Shown here one piece after another: positions 38,641-46,917 of a DNA stretch of 64,000 nt. This stretch comes from Halalkalicoccus jeotgali B3. GTDB lineage: Archaea; Halobacteriota; Halobacteria; Halobacteriales; Halalkalicoccaceae. The notes under the pieces were generated by a model. The model made no database searches and had not been told where the DNA came from. It saw only the letters and a list, made by a program, of their open reading frames with translations. The first letter of the stretch is position 1. Every line of letters starts with the position of its first letter. Made by a program: the position numbers and the translations under genes. The DNA lies in NCBI RefSeq assembly GCF_000196895.1, contig NC_014298.1, forward strand, positions 124,001 to 188,000, in the 5' to 3' direction.

Positions 38641-39282
38641 CTAGTCCATCCCAGCGTCGTCAAATGCCCCTTCGAGCGATTGGCCCTCGTCGATCAACCG
38701 GTCTACCTCCCGTTCCGTCCGAGCGACCGTCTCGGCGGCCGTGGTGACCTCCTCGACGGCATCGCGGTTGATTGCGACCACTCCGGATTCGTCACCGACA
38801 AGCACGTCTCCCGAGTCGATCGAGGTACCACCGACCGTGACCGGAACGTTCCGCTCGACTTCGTCACGTCCGCTCGGCCCATGAGGCGTGACTGCCCGTG
38901 CAAAGACGGGAAAGCCGAGGTCTCGAACCCCGGCGATATCCCGGACGGCTCCGTTTGTGACCATCCCTCTCACGCCGATGGCCGTTGCGTACGTCGAGAG
39001 CAATTCGCCCCAGACGGCCTCCTCAACGTTGTCGTTCGTATCGACCACGAGAACCTCGTCTTCGTGAGCAGTATCGAGGGTCTGGACGGGCGCCCAGAGC
39101 GCCGACGGATCAAGCACGACTGTCCGGACCGTCCCGGCGAACGTGCAGTCGGAATGGACCGGCTCGATGTCGGAGGCCAGCGTTTCCACGCTCTCGTGTT
39201 TCGTGTCCGCTACTGCGGACGTAGAGCACTGCGCTAATCGATCGAGTATCGAACGCTCGACTGGATCGCTATCCATTGACAT
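38641..39282 (-). CDS. RraA family protein (possible aldolase)
   Basis: 213 residues of the RraA/HMG-aldolase-like family. Core features are WGELLSTYATAIGVRGMVTN and GAVRDIAGVRDLGFPVFARA (about residues 111-152), the substrate/metal site of the related 4-hydroxy-4-methyl-2-oxoglutarate aldolases, plus GDVLVGDESGVVAI. The acidic residue that as I recall follows RD by two in active aldolases is replaced here (RDIAG), so activity is uncertain. It lies upstream of eutB on the same strand with its own TATA-like sequence (TTTTATGCG near 39303-39311). Confidence 0.8.
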   Translation of the reverse strand: MSMDSDPVERSILDRLAQCSTSAVADTKHESVETLASDIEPVHSDCTFAGTVRTVVLDPSALWAPVQTLDTAHEDEVLVVDTNDNVEEAVWGELLSTYATAIGVRGMVTNGAVRDIAGVRDLGFPVFARAVTPHGPSGRDEVERNVPVTVGGTSIDSGDVLVGDESGVVAINRDAVEEVTTAAETVARTEREVDRLIDEGQSLEGAFDDAGMD

Positions 39283-39953
39283 ACCCTCTCGGATGCGTGC
39301 ATCGCATAAAACACCAGTGCAGGATCCTGGCCGGTTCTATGGAACCGGGGACCGTCTCGGCTGTTGACTTCGGATCTGTATTGATCGTCTATCCTTACTG
39401 CCCACTTTCGTATTCGGCGTAGTAGTCCTTGGTAACACTCCCTGTCTCATGTCGGGGATTTGTTTTGTTCCATAGCAACTCTCCAGTAAAGGGTACGTTA
39501 CACGAGGTCGACGAATCATAACCACTGGCAACGGGACGGACAACGGAACAGGGCAGGACCATCGTGAGTTCGTCGGGAGTACAAGCACCGCTTCCTTCGA
39601 CCGATCGCTCGCAGAGACGGGACCCATCGACTTCCGAGACGGTATCATCGAATTCATTTTAATCGTTTCGTTCGTTTTGCTCGTTCTAGTCGTTGCGTTC
39701 ACTACTCCATAGAGATAGTGTGAATCCCGGTGGTGATAGGCCGAGCAACCGGAATACGTAGTGTGTGACCGTTTCAGTGACAAGCGCCTACTCACCGATG
39801 AGAGGGCTCCCGAACTGGTCAACAACCGACCGATGTGTGCTAGTCTGCTGTCGGTCGCGTAATCGATTGGAGCACTCTTATTTTCGGTGTTATTTTGTTT
39901 GTATCATTCGATAGAAGCATTTACCGATGAATCCGGTGTAGAGTCTTGTACGT
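39283..39953. other. gap with a possible start-less small membrane ORF
   Basis: 671 bases without a confident gene. A plus-strand stretch 39518-39712 reads ITTGNGTDNGTGQDHREFVG and ends in a hydrophobic segment (EFILIVSFVLLVLVVAFTTP) before a TAG. It looks like a 64-residue C-terminally anchored membrane protein, but the first codon is ATA and the frame has a stop just upstream. Either the start codon has mutated or the gene is dead. Confidence 0.35.
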
Positions 39954-40526
39954 ATGCCTGCCCTCAAGTCAGTCTTTATAGACGCTTTGCGGCGCCTTCC
40001 GATTTCCCACCAGCGGTCGAAACAGTACACTACTCCGATCTCACCCGATGACCTGACTGCGGAGTACCTCCTGATCGAGATCCCTGAAGATCTGTCCTCG
40101 GCTGCTGAGGGAGCTGTAACGACACTGCTGACGGAAACACATCGAAACGGGCTCACCACGGAACTGACAGACTCCGAGGGGTATCCGTCGCTCTTCCCAC
40201 CAGGCGCGAGTCTCTTCGATACGGATGGTTCTACGAGCCGCCTGCAGGATATTCTGTCCGTTCTCGACCGGTTTGCACACGTCTTTCGACGATATAACAC
40301 AAACGTCGTCGTTCTCAACGCGGCCCGTATTGAAGAGAATATTCGGATTGCTGAGCACGATCCCGGGAAAAGCGGTCTCATTGCACAACAGAACATCGAC
40401 GCACTTGCGAGTTGTCTGAACGCGCTATCGGACGACCAGTATGGATTCGTCGACAGTGATGCTGTTCCAGCGGCGAGTCGCGATAGCCATCTCGTGCGGT
40501 TCCGGGAAGCTATCCTCTACCGATAG
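39954..40526 (+). CDS. hypothetical protein
   Basis: 190 residues, no hydrophobic segments, moderately acidic, alpha-helical in appearance (VTTLLTETHRNGLTTELTDS; RIEENIRIAEHDPGKSGLIA). Coding-like and long enough to be real. No family recognised. Followed by 355 bases (40527-40881) in which only unsupported short ORFs are seen. Confidence 0.5.
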   Translation: MPALKSVFIDALRRLPISHQRSKQYTTPISPDDLTAEYLLIEIPEDLSSAAEGAVTTLLTETHRNGLTTELTDSEGYPSLFPPGASLFDTDGSTSRLQDILSVLDRFAHVFRRYNTNVVVLNAARIEENIRIAEHDPGKSGLIAQQNIDALASCLNALSDDQYGFVDSDAVPAASRDSHLVRFREAILYR

Positions 40527-40881
40527 GGATCAGAACAACAAATATCGCCTTCAGTGCTGAGTAGTCCGCGCTGGCTGTCTGGCGATCCTGTGTGCTTGTG
40601 TCGGTTGAATTCTATCGCGTCTATTCCTCTCGCTTGAGGATCCTCGCAAAAGTGATGTCCGATCGAACAGCATTGATCTCGGCCCTTACCTCATCGTTCG
40701 GCGTGGCATCCGAGACGATCACGACGAATGTACTTCGAGTGCATACTCATCGAAGCAACCGGAATCGATACGACCGTACGGCGTACGATCCGGCTCGTAT
40801 GCAACACCTCGTAGCCGTCGTTACAGCCGAGACAAGAGATGCGTGCCGATCAGCCGCCGTGTGATCGGGTGAGCAGCGCTG

Positions 40882-41172
40882 TCAGGCAGCACTGATGGTC
40901 TCACGGAGGTACTGCTGTTCCCATTCCCGACGAGCGTCGAGTTCTCGATGGCCACGTGCCGAAAGCTTGTAGAGGTTCGTTCGGCGATCCATCGACGATT
41001 TCTCGACGAGCCCTTTGTCGACGAGCGTATCGAGGTTTGGATAGAGTCGCCCGTGATGAACCTCTGTCTCGTAGTAGCTTTCGAGCTCGGCTTTGAGTGC
41101 GAGGCCATGCGGATCGTCTAACCCGTTGATGACGTAGAGCAGATCCCGCTGGAAGCCAGTGAGGTCATGCAT
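40882..41172 (-). CDS. PadR family transcriptional regulator
   Basis: 96-residue winged-helix protein: LTGFQRDLLYVINGLDDPHG, HHGRLYPNLDTLVDKGLV (recognition helix and wing) and a short C-terminal helical segment. This is the PadR-like pattern of the short type common in haloarchaea. It likely represses its own gene and neighbouring genes; a 12-nt sequence in its promoter is repeated before the brkB gene at 42.5 kb. Confidence 0.9.
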   Translation of the reverse strand: MHDLTGFQRDLLYVINGLDDPHGLALKAELESYYETEVHHGRLYPNLDTLVDKGLVEKSSMDRRTNLYKLSARGHRELDARREWEQQYLRETISAA

Positions 41173-41185
41173 AGTGTTATATTGG

Positions 41186-41197
41186 TCAGTAGGCTTG
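41186..41197 (-). promoter_or_regulatory. shared 12-nt promoter motif, copy 1 (padR)
   Basis: TCAGTAGGCTTG on the plus strand (minus strand CAAGCCTACTGA), 14 nt upstream of the padR start codon. A second exact copy is at 42516-42527. It sits where a repressor would block the start site, close to a TATA-like sequence further upstream (GCAATAAG at about 41200). Confidence 0.5.
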
Positions 41198-41262
41198 TCA
41201 ACTTATTGCATGGTATACGCGGTGAGTGTGTCTGATATAACACCAGACTGGCTCAGGTCGAC

Positions 41263-41590
41263 TCATAATTGGCGACGGGCGACCTCTTGGCGATGGCGTT
41301 GACCGTCCCCGAACAGGGTTTGGCTCTCCAGCAGCGATAGGCGGACACCCTCGGGGAGTTCTAGCGTTCGGTGATGGGACCGTCTTCAACGTTATCAATG
41401 ACTAACGGCTCGTCTCGGTCTTCGAGTTGGCAGCCAACTCCGTACAGACGTCGGTACACTTCGTCGTTGATACCACTCGGACCCTCGCTATGCTTCGACC
41501 CCACATAGGGTTCATCTGAAAGGGGGACGGCCACGACCGCCGCCGCTGGCCTCGAGTTGGGGTTTCGAGGTCGGCGGCTCGTTCATCGGA
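41263..41590 (-). pseudogene. decayed gene fragment, family not recognised
   Basis: On the minus strand a coding-like stretch reads RPAAAVVAVPLSDEPYVGSK and continues through SEGPSGINDEVYRRLYGVGC, then LEDRDEPLVIDNVEDGPITE up to a stop at about 41380. In the next frame LELPEGVRLSLLESQTLFGD continues and ends at 41263. Joining them with one base change gives a continuous protein-like sequence, so it is a broken gene. Its beginning is lost. I do not recognise the family. Confidence 0.5.
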
Positions 41591-41647
41591 TGTGATCGGG
41601 AGGGGCTCACGGAGAGTCGTCTCAACTCATGGCTTGCAGTCTCTCGA

Positions 41648-42487
41648 TCACGTTCGATCTACCTCGCGCGTCGAGGGGTCAGTCTCTGTCTCGACGATCC
41701 CGCTCGCGCGACCGATGAGGACTGCGTTAATCACTGCACCCAACAGCAGAATGACGGCGCTGAAGTACAGCCAGGTGACTAACAAGAGGATGCTCGCGAT
41801 GAGATTGCTGTCGCCCCCACCCAGAGAGGCGTATACCTGAAACAGGACCTGCAAAATCGCCCACCCGATGGCCCCAAAGAGTGTCCCTGGAAGCACATCT
41901 CGGGGTTCGACGTCGATTTCCGGGAAGAGGTAGTACATCGGGAAGAACGCGATAACGAGGCCTACGACAAGTACGAGTGGCACCACGAACTCGATGAACG
42001 GAACGAACGAAAAAAACGCGACAATATTGGTGGCAACGACCACCGCAACGATCCCCAGCGTGAGTGTAACGAGCATTAGCAGACCGTTTTTGATTTGGCC
42101 GGTAAACGACTCCCGAGCGGTCGTCTCGTAGATCTCTGAGAAAGCAGTGTCTATCCCACGAAACACTTTGAGTGAACCCCAAACGAGAGTGAGTATCCCG
42201 ATTATCGACGCGGTAATCGTCGAACCGGCGCCGGCGCCTGACTGCTGTTCGATCATAACCTCGATGACGCCACCAACTGACGGAGAGATGTTGTTAGTCG
42301 CGACGTCGATGACTTGCTGCTGCAGTTGGGGATCAACGAACGAGACTGCAAGGAGGACGAACATGAGAAGTGGAACGAGCGAAACGAACGCACTATAGGC
42401 GATGCTCCCGGCCAAGAAAGTGATGTTCTTTTCGCTGAATATGGCTTTTATTAACTTCGCTTGCGAGACAATCGACTGACTATCCAT
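41648..42487 (-). CDS. YihY/virulence factor BrkB family membrane protein
   Basis: 279 residues with about six membrane helices. Family pattern: N-terminal NITFLAGSIAYSAFVSLVPL (about residues 20-39), VWGSLKVFRGIDTAFSEIY (about 108-126) and a final LYFSAVILLLGAVINAVLIG. Often annotated ribonuclease BN, but the family is a membrane protein of unclear function. Its promoter shares a 12-nt sequence with the nearby padR gene, which suggests control by that regulator. Confidence 0.9.
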   Translation of the reverse strand: MDSQSIVSQAKLIKAIFSEKNITFLAGSIAYSAFVSLVPLLMFVLLAVSFVDPQLQQQVIDVATNNISPSVGGVIEVMIEQQSGAGAGSTITASIIGILTLVWGSLKVFRGIDTAFSEIYETTARESFTGQIKNGLLMLVTLTLGIVAVVVATNIVAFFSFVPFIEFVVPLVLVVGLVIAFFPMYYLFPEIDVEPRDVLPGTLFGAIGWAILQVLFQVYASLGGGDSNLIASILLLVTWLYFSAVILLLGAVINAVLIGRASGIVETETDPSTREVDRT

Positions 42488-42515
42488 GAGTCGGTGTCTC
42501 GGTCCACATAGTTAA

Positions 42516-42527
42516 TCAGTAGGCTTG
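42516..42527 (-). promoter_or_regulatory. shared 12-nt promoter motif, copy 2 (brkB)
   Basis: TCAGTAGGCTTG on the plus strand, 29 nt upstream of the brkB start codon and identical to 41186-41197. It partly overlaps a TATA-like GATTAAC on the minus strand. Confidence 0.5.
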
Positions 42528-42684
42528 ACGCGGTTCATCTTCGCGGTCTCACGGTGTTGATTATATTGAAAAATCGTCATTTATGGCTGGCTACTTCGGC
42601 TATGGCCTCACAATCACTTTAACGTAACGTGGGCGGTCAGAGGCAACATGGACGTAGTCGCCAAAAACGTCTGAGTTCTCTCAC

Positions 42685-42729
42685 CTTGTGCAACACCCGC
42701 CTTTCACCCATGTTCCAGTGTTGCACAAG
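42685..42729. repeat. 12-bp perfect inverted repeat (hairpin)
   Basis: CTTGTGCAACAC (42685-42696) and GTGTTGCACAAG (42718-42729) form a perfect 12-bp stem around a 21-nt loop. It lies in the 42488-42884 gap, which otherwise has no supported gene. It could be the end of an IS200/IS605-like or other decayed element, or a strong terminator for the convergent or downstream gene. Confidence 0.75.
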
Positions 42730-42884
42730 AAAGTGACATAGATCAGAGGTAGTGTGACGGTTGGTCTTGGTGGAACTCTTGGCGGGTGAGAGAAGTGACG
42801 TGCTGAATCCAGCGCCCTCGAAAAACCGCCACAGAGACTTTTTGTCGTTGTTCCTGTCTCTATGCATGGTTGCCGGAGAGGCAC

Positions 42885-43739
42885 TCAACCGGTTTTCCGA
42901 GGGTTCGCGTTGCGAAATTCGGTTGCGACGTGAGACATCTTCTCGAACCTCGTTCCGGGCTTCGAACGAACATGTTGAATGAACGCTTCGAGTCGCATCA
43001 GTCGATGCGATTGACCGATTACCTGCGGATGCAACGTCAATACGAACACGCCGTCCTCGACGTGGTCGTACATCCAATCGAATTGATCGTACCACTTCTG
43101 GAAGATGGTGTCCTCTGATACGTACCCCATTCGGTGGGGCCGGGACCACGTATAAGTGAACGGGGGGAAATCGTCACGTTCCCACGACACTGGTAGTTCG
43201 ACGATGTCCGTCGGCTCACCACGCTGGTACGGGCCGTCTTCGGGGGCGGCCCACCTTCCGTAAAGATAGTGCGGTCGAAAATCTGCTGCCATGACACTCG
43301 AATCCCACTCGAAACCCAGCTCCTGTAGGATGTCGAGCGTGTGCTCGGAGAAATCCCAAGCTGGTGAGGCGTACCCGACCGGTTTCACGCCGGTGAGGTC
43401 ACGAATGGACTCGATACCTCGTTCGATGTCCGACCGTTCTGCGTCCTTGCTCTCGTATGTCGAGGGCCCCTTGTGTGTCCATCCATGGTGCTGAACGCCG
43501 TGTCCTTGTGCATAGACTTCCTCACAGATCTCTGGAAAGCTCTCGATTGTATGACCTGGGATGCACCACGTGGATGGGAGAGTGTACTGCTCGAAGAGTT
43601 CAAGCAACCGGGGAGCCCCCACCTCCGCACCGTACACGCCACGGGAGTGTCTCGTTGGGCTGTTCCACGAATCGTACGACCAGAGCCACGTTGATACGGC
43701 GTCGAAGTGGATCGAGAGACACACGGTTGATTTTGTCAT
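42885..43739 (-). CDS. polysaccharide deacetylase family protein, PuuE-like
   Basis: 284 residues of carbohydrate esterase 4 type. The metal motif is at GHGVQHHGWTHKGP (His-x-x-x-His, about residues 79-92); the first Asp motif appears as SIHFDAVS with only one Asp, as in the cofactor-light PuuE allantoinases rather than classical chitin deacetylases. The C-terminal LTLHPQVIGQ holds the last His. Allantoin hydrolysis or deacetylation of a cell-surface sugar are both possible. It is 27 kb from the urate genes, so the link is weak. Confidence 0.8.
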   Translation of the reverse strand: MTKSTVCLSIHFDAVSTWLWSYDSWNSPTRHSRGVYGAEVGAPRLLELFEQYTLPSTWCIPGHTIESFPEICEEVYAQGHGVQHHGWTHKGPSTYESKDAERSDIERGIESIRDLTGVKPVGYASPAWDFSEHTLDILQELGFEWDSSVMAADFRPHYLYGRWAAPEDGPYQRGEPTDIVELPVSWERDDFPPFTYTWSRPHRMGYVSEDTIFQKWYDQFDWMYDHVEDGVFVLTLHPQVIGQSHRLMRLEAFIQHVRSKPGTRFEKMSHVATEFRNANPRKTG

Positions 43740-43894
43740 AGCAGAGTGCTACGACGCCCCCCGAGATAGAAGTTGACATGGTATGGTCTGACAAGTAAAT
43801 GCTCTCTATGCAGCACACTGTTCTTGTTACTCAAATGGTGTTCGTAGAGCCAATAGAACGTTTTTTACGGCACTAATCGAAACGCTACCATAGC

Positions 43895-43968
43895 GCCGGA
43901 GTAGCTCAGCTTGGCAGAGCAACTCCTTTGTAAGGAGTTGGTCAAGAGTTCAAATCTCTTCCCCGGCT
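43895..43968 (+). tRNA. tRNA-Thr (anticodon TGT)
   Basis: Cloverleaf of 74 nt without CCA. Acceptor GCCGGAG pairs with CCCCGGC with one A-C mismatch at pair 6-67. D-arm AGCTCAGCTTGGCAGAGC, anticodon stem ACTCC/GGAGT with loop TTTGTAA (anticodon TGT, 43929-43931), T-arm AAGAG-TTCAAAT-CTCTT. No intron. A threonine tRNA for ACA codons. Confidence 0.93.
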
Positions 43969-44001
43969 TTGCGGATCAAAGCTTGTCAGGACAAGGGCTA
44001 A

Positions 44002-44160
44002 ACGCAAACGAAGGATGCTCGGGGACAGGCAGTTCGCTATGGGCGGGATCTTCTTGGTATCGAGTTGAAACGGGATCGAGCCGATGAGACAACTGATCTG
44101 CAAGCGATTGGATACGCGAGTTACTGTGCAACGCTCATAGCAAGGGCGTCTAACGTAACT
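44002..44160 (+). pseudogene. fragment of a PD-(D/E)XK nuclease-like protein
   Basis: Right after tRNA-Thr, the frame reads RYGRDLLGIELKRDRADETT and DLQAIGYASYCATL, with the IELK catalytic motif of nuclease-fold proteins. Stops lie on both sides (TAA at 43999-44001) and the downstream part to 44595 loses family sequence. This is a remnant of a nuclease gene sitting at a tRNA 3' end, the normal site of integration of archaeal mobile elements. Confidence 0.45.
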
Positions 44161-44328
44161 ACCGATAGTTCTGGAACGCTGAGGATGAACAGAACCGTTC
44201 TAGAGATGGGTAGCGGGCAGTTCGCGTCGTCCTCGGGGCGTCTCTACAGTGTCTATACTCGGCCACTGGGTCCGAAGTGGCCAGTGTTCAGCGGTCGGTT
44301 CGATAGCTACCGTCGTAAGGGGTATAAC

Positions 44329-44541
44329 TTAGAGATACTGGGCGCTTGCTGTCCGTTCGTCCTCACCTACCCCATCGAGATCACGCTCGACGGTAATCAC
44401 CCTCCGTGTCGGAATATCGATCTGGTGTTCATCCGCTGCAATCCGTATCTGGAGATAGCGCTCTCGAGGAGTTATGTTCGCCTCATCGGCATGAACCGTC
44501 GTTATCTCGTCGTTTTCGTCTTCAAATGTGACCTCGATCAT
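44329..44541 (-). CDS. small conserved-looking hypothetical protein
   Basis: 70-residue acidic protein starting MIEVTFEDENDEITTVHADE, followed by a helical segment and an amphipathic strand (LQIRIAADEHQIDIPTRRVI). Codon use and composition are good. No function recognised. The plus-strand ORF over the same DNA is a shadow. Confidence 0.55.
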   Translation of the reverse strand: MIEVTFEDENDEITTVHADEANITPRERYLQIRIAADEHQIDIPTRRVITVERDLDGVGEDERTASAQYL

Positions 44542-44595
44542 AGAGGGGCTAGTCCCTCAAGGCAGATCAATCATTTCGTGTGTCTTTTGACCTGA

Positions 44596-45068
44596 CGCGT
44601 GTGATGACGCTACTCCCCCTACGAGTGTCGTCAACTGGACGACGTACGGGCTGTTATCCCTGCTTCGATGGGAGCCGATTACGGTAAGCAGCATTCCCGC
44701 CACCTCCTCGGACTGTTTCGGGCGTAGTCACAGGCGATCCGCGGTGTCGGAACGATCCCCGTTCCCTAAAGCACTGCGTGGATAAGCGGTTAGCCGCGAG
44801 GGACCTTATTCACGACTAGCAAACGGTCAGTAGCGACTACCGAGGTATCGTTTTGTCAGGATAGACCCTCGGATATGATAAAAATGAGTTTTGATACAAT
44901 CGACGCGAGAAATATACTGTCAGGCGAACTCGTCGGCTCGGCGATTCAACGTCGGGAGGGTCCCCCTCTCATCACAGGAGAGCGATCGGGTGGTACGAAA
45001 TCCGCCCTTGACGTTTACTATTCACCGACTAGATCAGTCTAGTCCAATTTTACTCCCCTTTGGAGTCG
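44596..45068. other. gap without a supported gene
   Basis: About 470 bases with many stops. Nothing recognised. Confidence 0.4.
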
Positions 45069-45599
45069 TTACCCGTTCGTAACCGTTACCGTATCCGTTC
45101 CGGAATAGCCGTGCTCACCGGACTCATCACGCTCCCAGACGAGCTTTCCCTCGGTTGTATCGCTGTCAAAGCCCGTCTCTTCCAACGGGAAATGGAGTAC
45201 AAGCGCTGTGTCTTCGTGTTCGTCGTTGTCCTGTGTATGTCCGTCGTGGGCGGGCCGAGCGCCATCACCCTCGTCAACTACACTGGGCGCACCAAATCGA
45301 TAGCGTACATCGTTCTCCGTCGGGTCGAACTGCTCGGTCTCTCCATCTTCGTTGGTGAATTCTGTCGGTAGGACAGCGACCGGGACAACACTATTACTCT
45401 TCGTGTTGAGTCTATTGATGTCGCAATTCGGCCTGATATCGATTTCGAGTTGATCGGGAAAGTGGGCAGCCGCTGTACCACTGATAAGTGGCACGGTACC
45501 AGCCGCTGCGATCGCTCCCAGTCCGGTTTTGAGGACGCGGCGTCTCGTCGGTGTCGTCCTAGTAGTCTGCTCGCCTGACCGTTGTGAGTGTGGCTCCAT
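45069..45599 (-). CDS. Tat-exported protein of unknown function
   Basis: About 176 residues with an N-terminal Tat signal (TRRRVLKTGLGAIAAAGTV) followed by a cleavable Ala-rich region. The mature part starts ADQLEIDIRPNCDINRLN-like sequence (IDIRPNCDINRLNTKSNSVV) and FDPTENDVRYRFG, resembling the IDIKPGSDPNSIN-type repeat found in secreted proteins of uncertain role. Start at 45599 (MEPHSQRSG) preferred over 45623. Confidence 0.65.
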   Translation of the reverse strand: MEPHSQRSGEQTTRTTPTRRRVLKTGLGAIAAAGTVPLISGTAAAHFPDQLEIDIRPNCDINRLNTKSNSVVPVAVLPTEFTNEDGETEQFDPTENDVRYRFGAPSVVDEGDGARPAHDGHTQDNDEHEDTALVLHFPLEETGFDSDTTEGKLVWERDESGEHGYSGTDTVTVTNG

Positions 45600-45706
45600 A
45601 TCGCAATGAAAGGTCGCTCCCACGCTAGTCTATAGGTTCTGGTTCATATATCGAAACACCAGTGAGAAACGAACGATTACCTATCGGGGCTGCTGTATCC
45701 CATTCA

Positions 45707-45868
45707 TCACTCGGAACGGGATACCTGCTGCGGTTGAGTAGGACCGCTCCGGTAGACAGCATATAAGGCAAGAGCAGCAATGAGAAGATCGAGGGTATGC
45801 TTGATTAGATGATGGGCGATCATCGGGACAAAGCCGAAGACGGTTCCTGCATTAACAACCGACTGCAC
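45707..45868 (-). CDS. possible very small membrane protein
   Basis: From a GTG at 45868: MQSVVNAGTVFGFVPMIAHH and a hydrophobic helix LIKHTLDLLIAALALYAVYR, then an acidic-polar end, 53 residues. It would overlap nothing. The next 80 bases lead to the aldo/keto reductase start on the other strand. Could also be the end of a lost gene. Confidence 0.3.
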   Translation of the reverse strand: MQSVVNAGTVFGFVPMIAHHLIKHTLDLLIAALALYAVYRSGPTQPQQVSRSE

Positions 45869-45947
45869 TGCCAGAGCACTACAGACCGTACTGGCACCAT
45901 TGCCGTTTGCCCGCTGCTTTTGCCCTTGGACGGAGCTACATTCGAAC

Positions 45948-46763
45948 ATGGAGTACATCACTGTCGATGGAATCGAAGTTCCGGCACTTGGATTCGGAAC
46001 GGCCCGAATGAACGGGTATGACGAGCAGTACCGTGCCGTCTCCACGGCCTTGGAAATCGGGTATCGACACCTCGACACCGCACAGATGTATGGGAGCGAG
46101 GAGGCGGTTGGCAGCGCGATCGCGGACACTGATCTCGACCGAGAGGAACTCTTCGTCACCACCAAACTCGCGCCCGGGAACCGCGATACTGAGGCCGTCC
46201 ACGACTCCACAGCAGCGAGCCTCGAACGGTTAGGGATGGAGTACGTCGATCTACTGTTGATCCATTCGCCCAACGACGGGATCGACCACGAGGAGACGAT
46301 CCGGGCGATGAACGACCTCCAGGAGGAGGGCAGTGTCCGACACATCGGCGTCAGCAACTTTTCAGTCCAACAGACCGCGGAGGCGATGAAGTACTCGGAG
46401 ACGCCGATCGTGACGAACCAAGTCAAGTACCACCCCTACAAGTCCCAGGCTGACCTTCTGGCGTTCTGTATCGATGAGAACGTTATGCTGACCGCCTACA
46501 GCCCGCTTGCAGTTGGGGACGTCAGTGACGACGAAACGCTGACAGCAATCGGGCAACGGTACAACAAAAGCGCAGCACAGGTCGCACTCCGATGGCTGGT
46601 TCAACAGCCGATGGTTTCGGCGATCCCGATGTCCTCCTCGGCTGAACATATCCGGGAGAACTTCGACGTGTTCGACTTCGAACTCAACGACGAGGACGTC
46701 CGTGCCATATTCGACCTTCAGGACGGACTTCCAGATGATCTTGCAGACCGGCTTGATATATAA
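45948..46763 (+). CDS. aldo/keto reductase
   Basis: About 271-residue NAD(P)H-dependent reductase. Catalytic Tyr in DTAQMYGSEEAVGSAI (about residue 47), catalytic-type Asp in YRHLDTA, Lys in FVTTKL (about 73), His in LLLIHSPND (about 106), and a C-terminal IPMSSSAEHIREN of the NADP-binding site. Start at 45948 (MEYITVDGIEVPALGFGTAR), which is the family beginning; the 16 upstream codons are not family sequence. Substrate unknown. Confidence 0.92.
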   Translation: MEYITVDGIEVPALGFGTARMNGYDEQYRAVSTALEIGYRHLDTAQMYGSEEAVGSAIADTDLDREELFVTTKLAPGNRDTEAVHDSTAASLERLGMEYVDLLLIHSPNDGIDHEETIRAMNDLQEEGSVRHIGVSNFSVQQTAEAMKYSETPIVTNQVKYHPYKSQADLLAFCIDENVMLTAYSPLAVGDVSDDETLTAIGQRYNKSAAQVALRWLVQQPMVSAIPMSSSAEHIRENFDVFDFELNDEDVRAIFDLQDGLPDDLADRLDI

Positions 46764-46794
46764 CGGCTCGCTGATCGATCGCGAGCACTTCTGA

Positions 46795-46917
46795 GGGTTA
46801 CTCAAAGATATCGGTGAGTATCTCGGTCAAAATCTATCCATGCTACACTACTATTTCGACAGTAAGGACGAATCACTACTCTCGATGCTTGATGTGCTGC
46901 TTCACGCTAATTGTTGA
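46795..46917 (+). pseudogene. remnant of a TetR family regulator
   Basis: A short stretch reads LLKDIGEYLGQNLSMLHYYF and then DSKDESLLSMLDVLLHANC before a TGA. The sequence LSMLHYYFDSKDESLL is the TetR recognition helix and following turn (usual SQSLLHYHYDTKEDLL). An upstream TGA and the immediate stop leave only this piece of the helix-turn-helix. Confidence 0.55.

Noticed and set aside
45707-46426. 239-residue minus-strand ORF opposite the aldo/keto reductase
   Set aside because: Most is antisense shadow; only the last 53 codons, outside the reductase, look coding and are listed separately.
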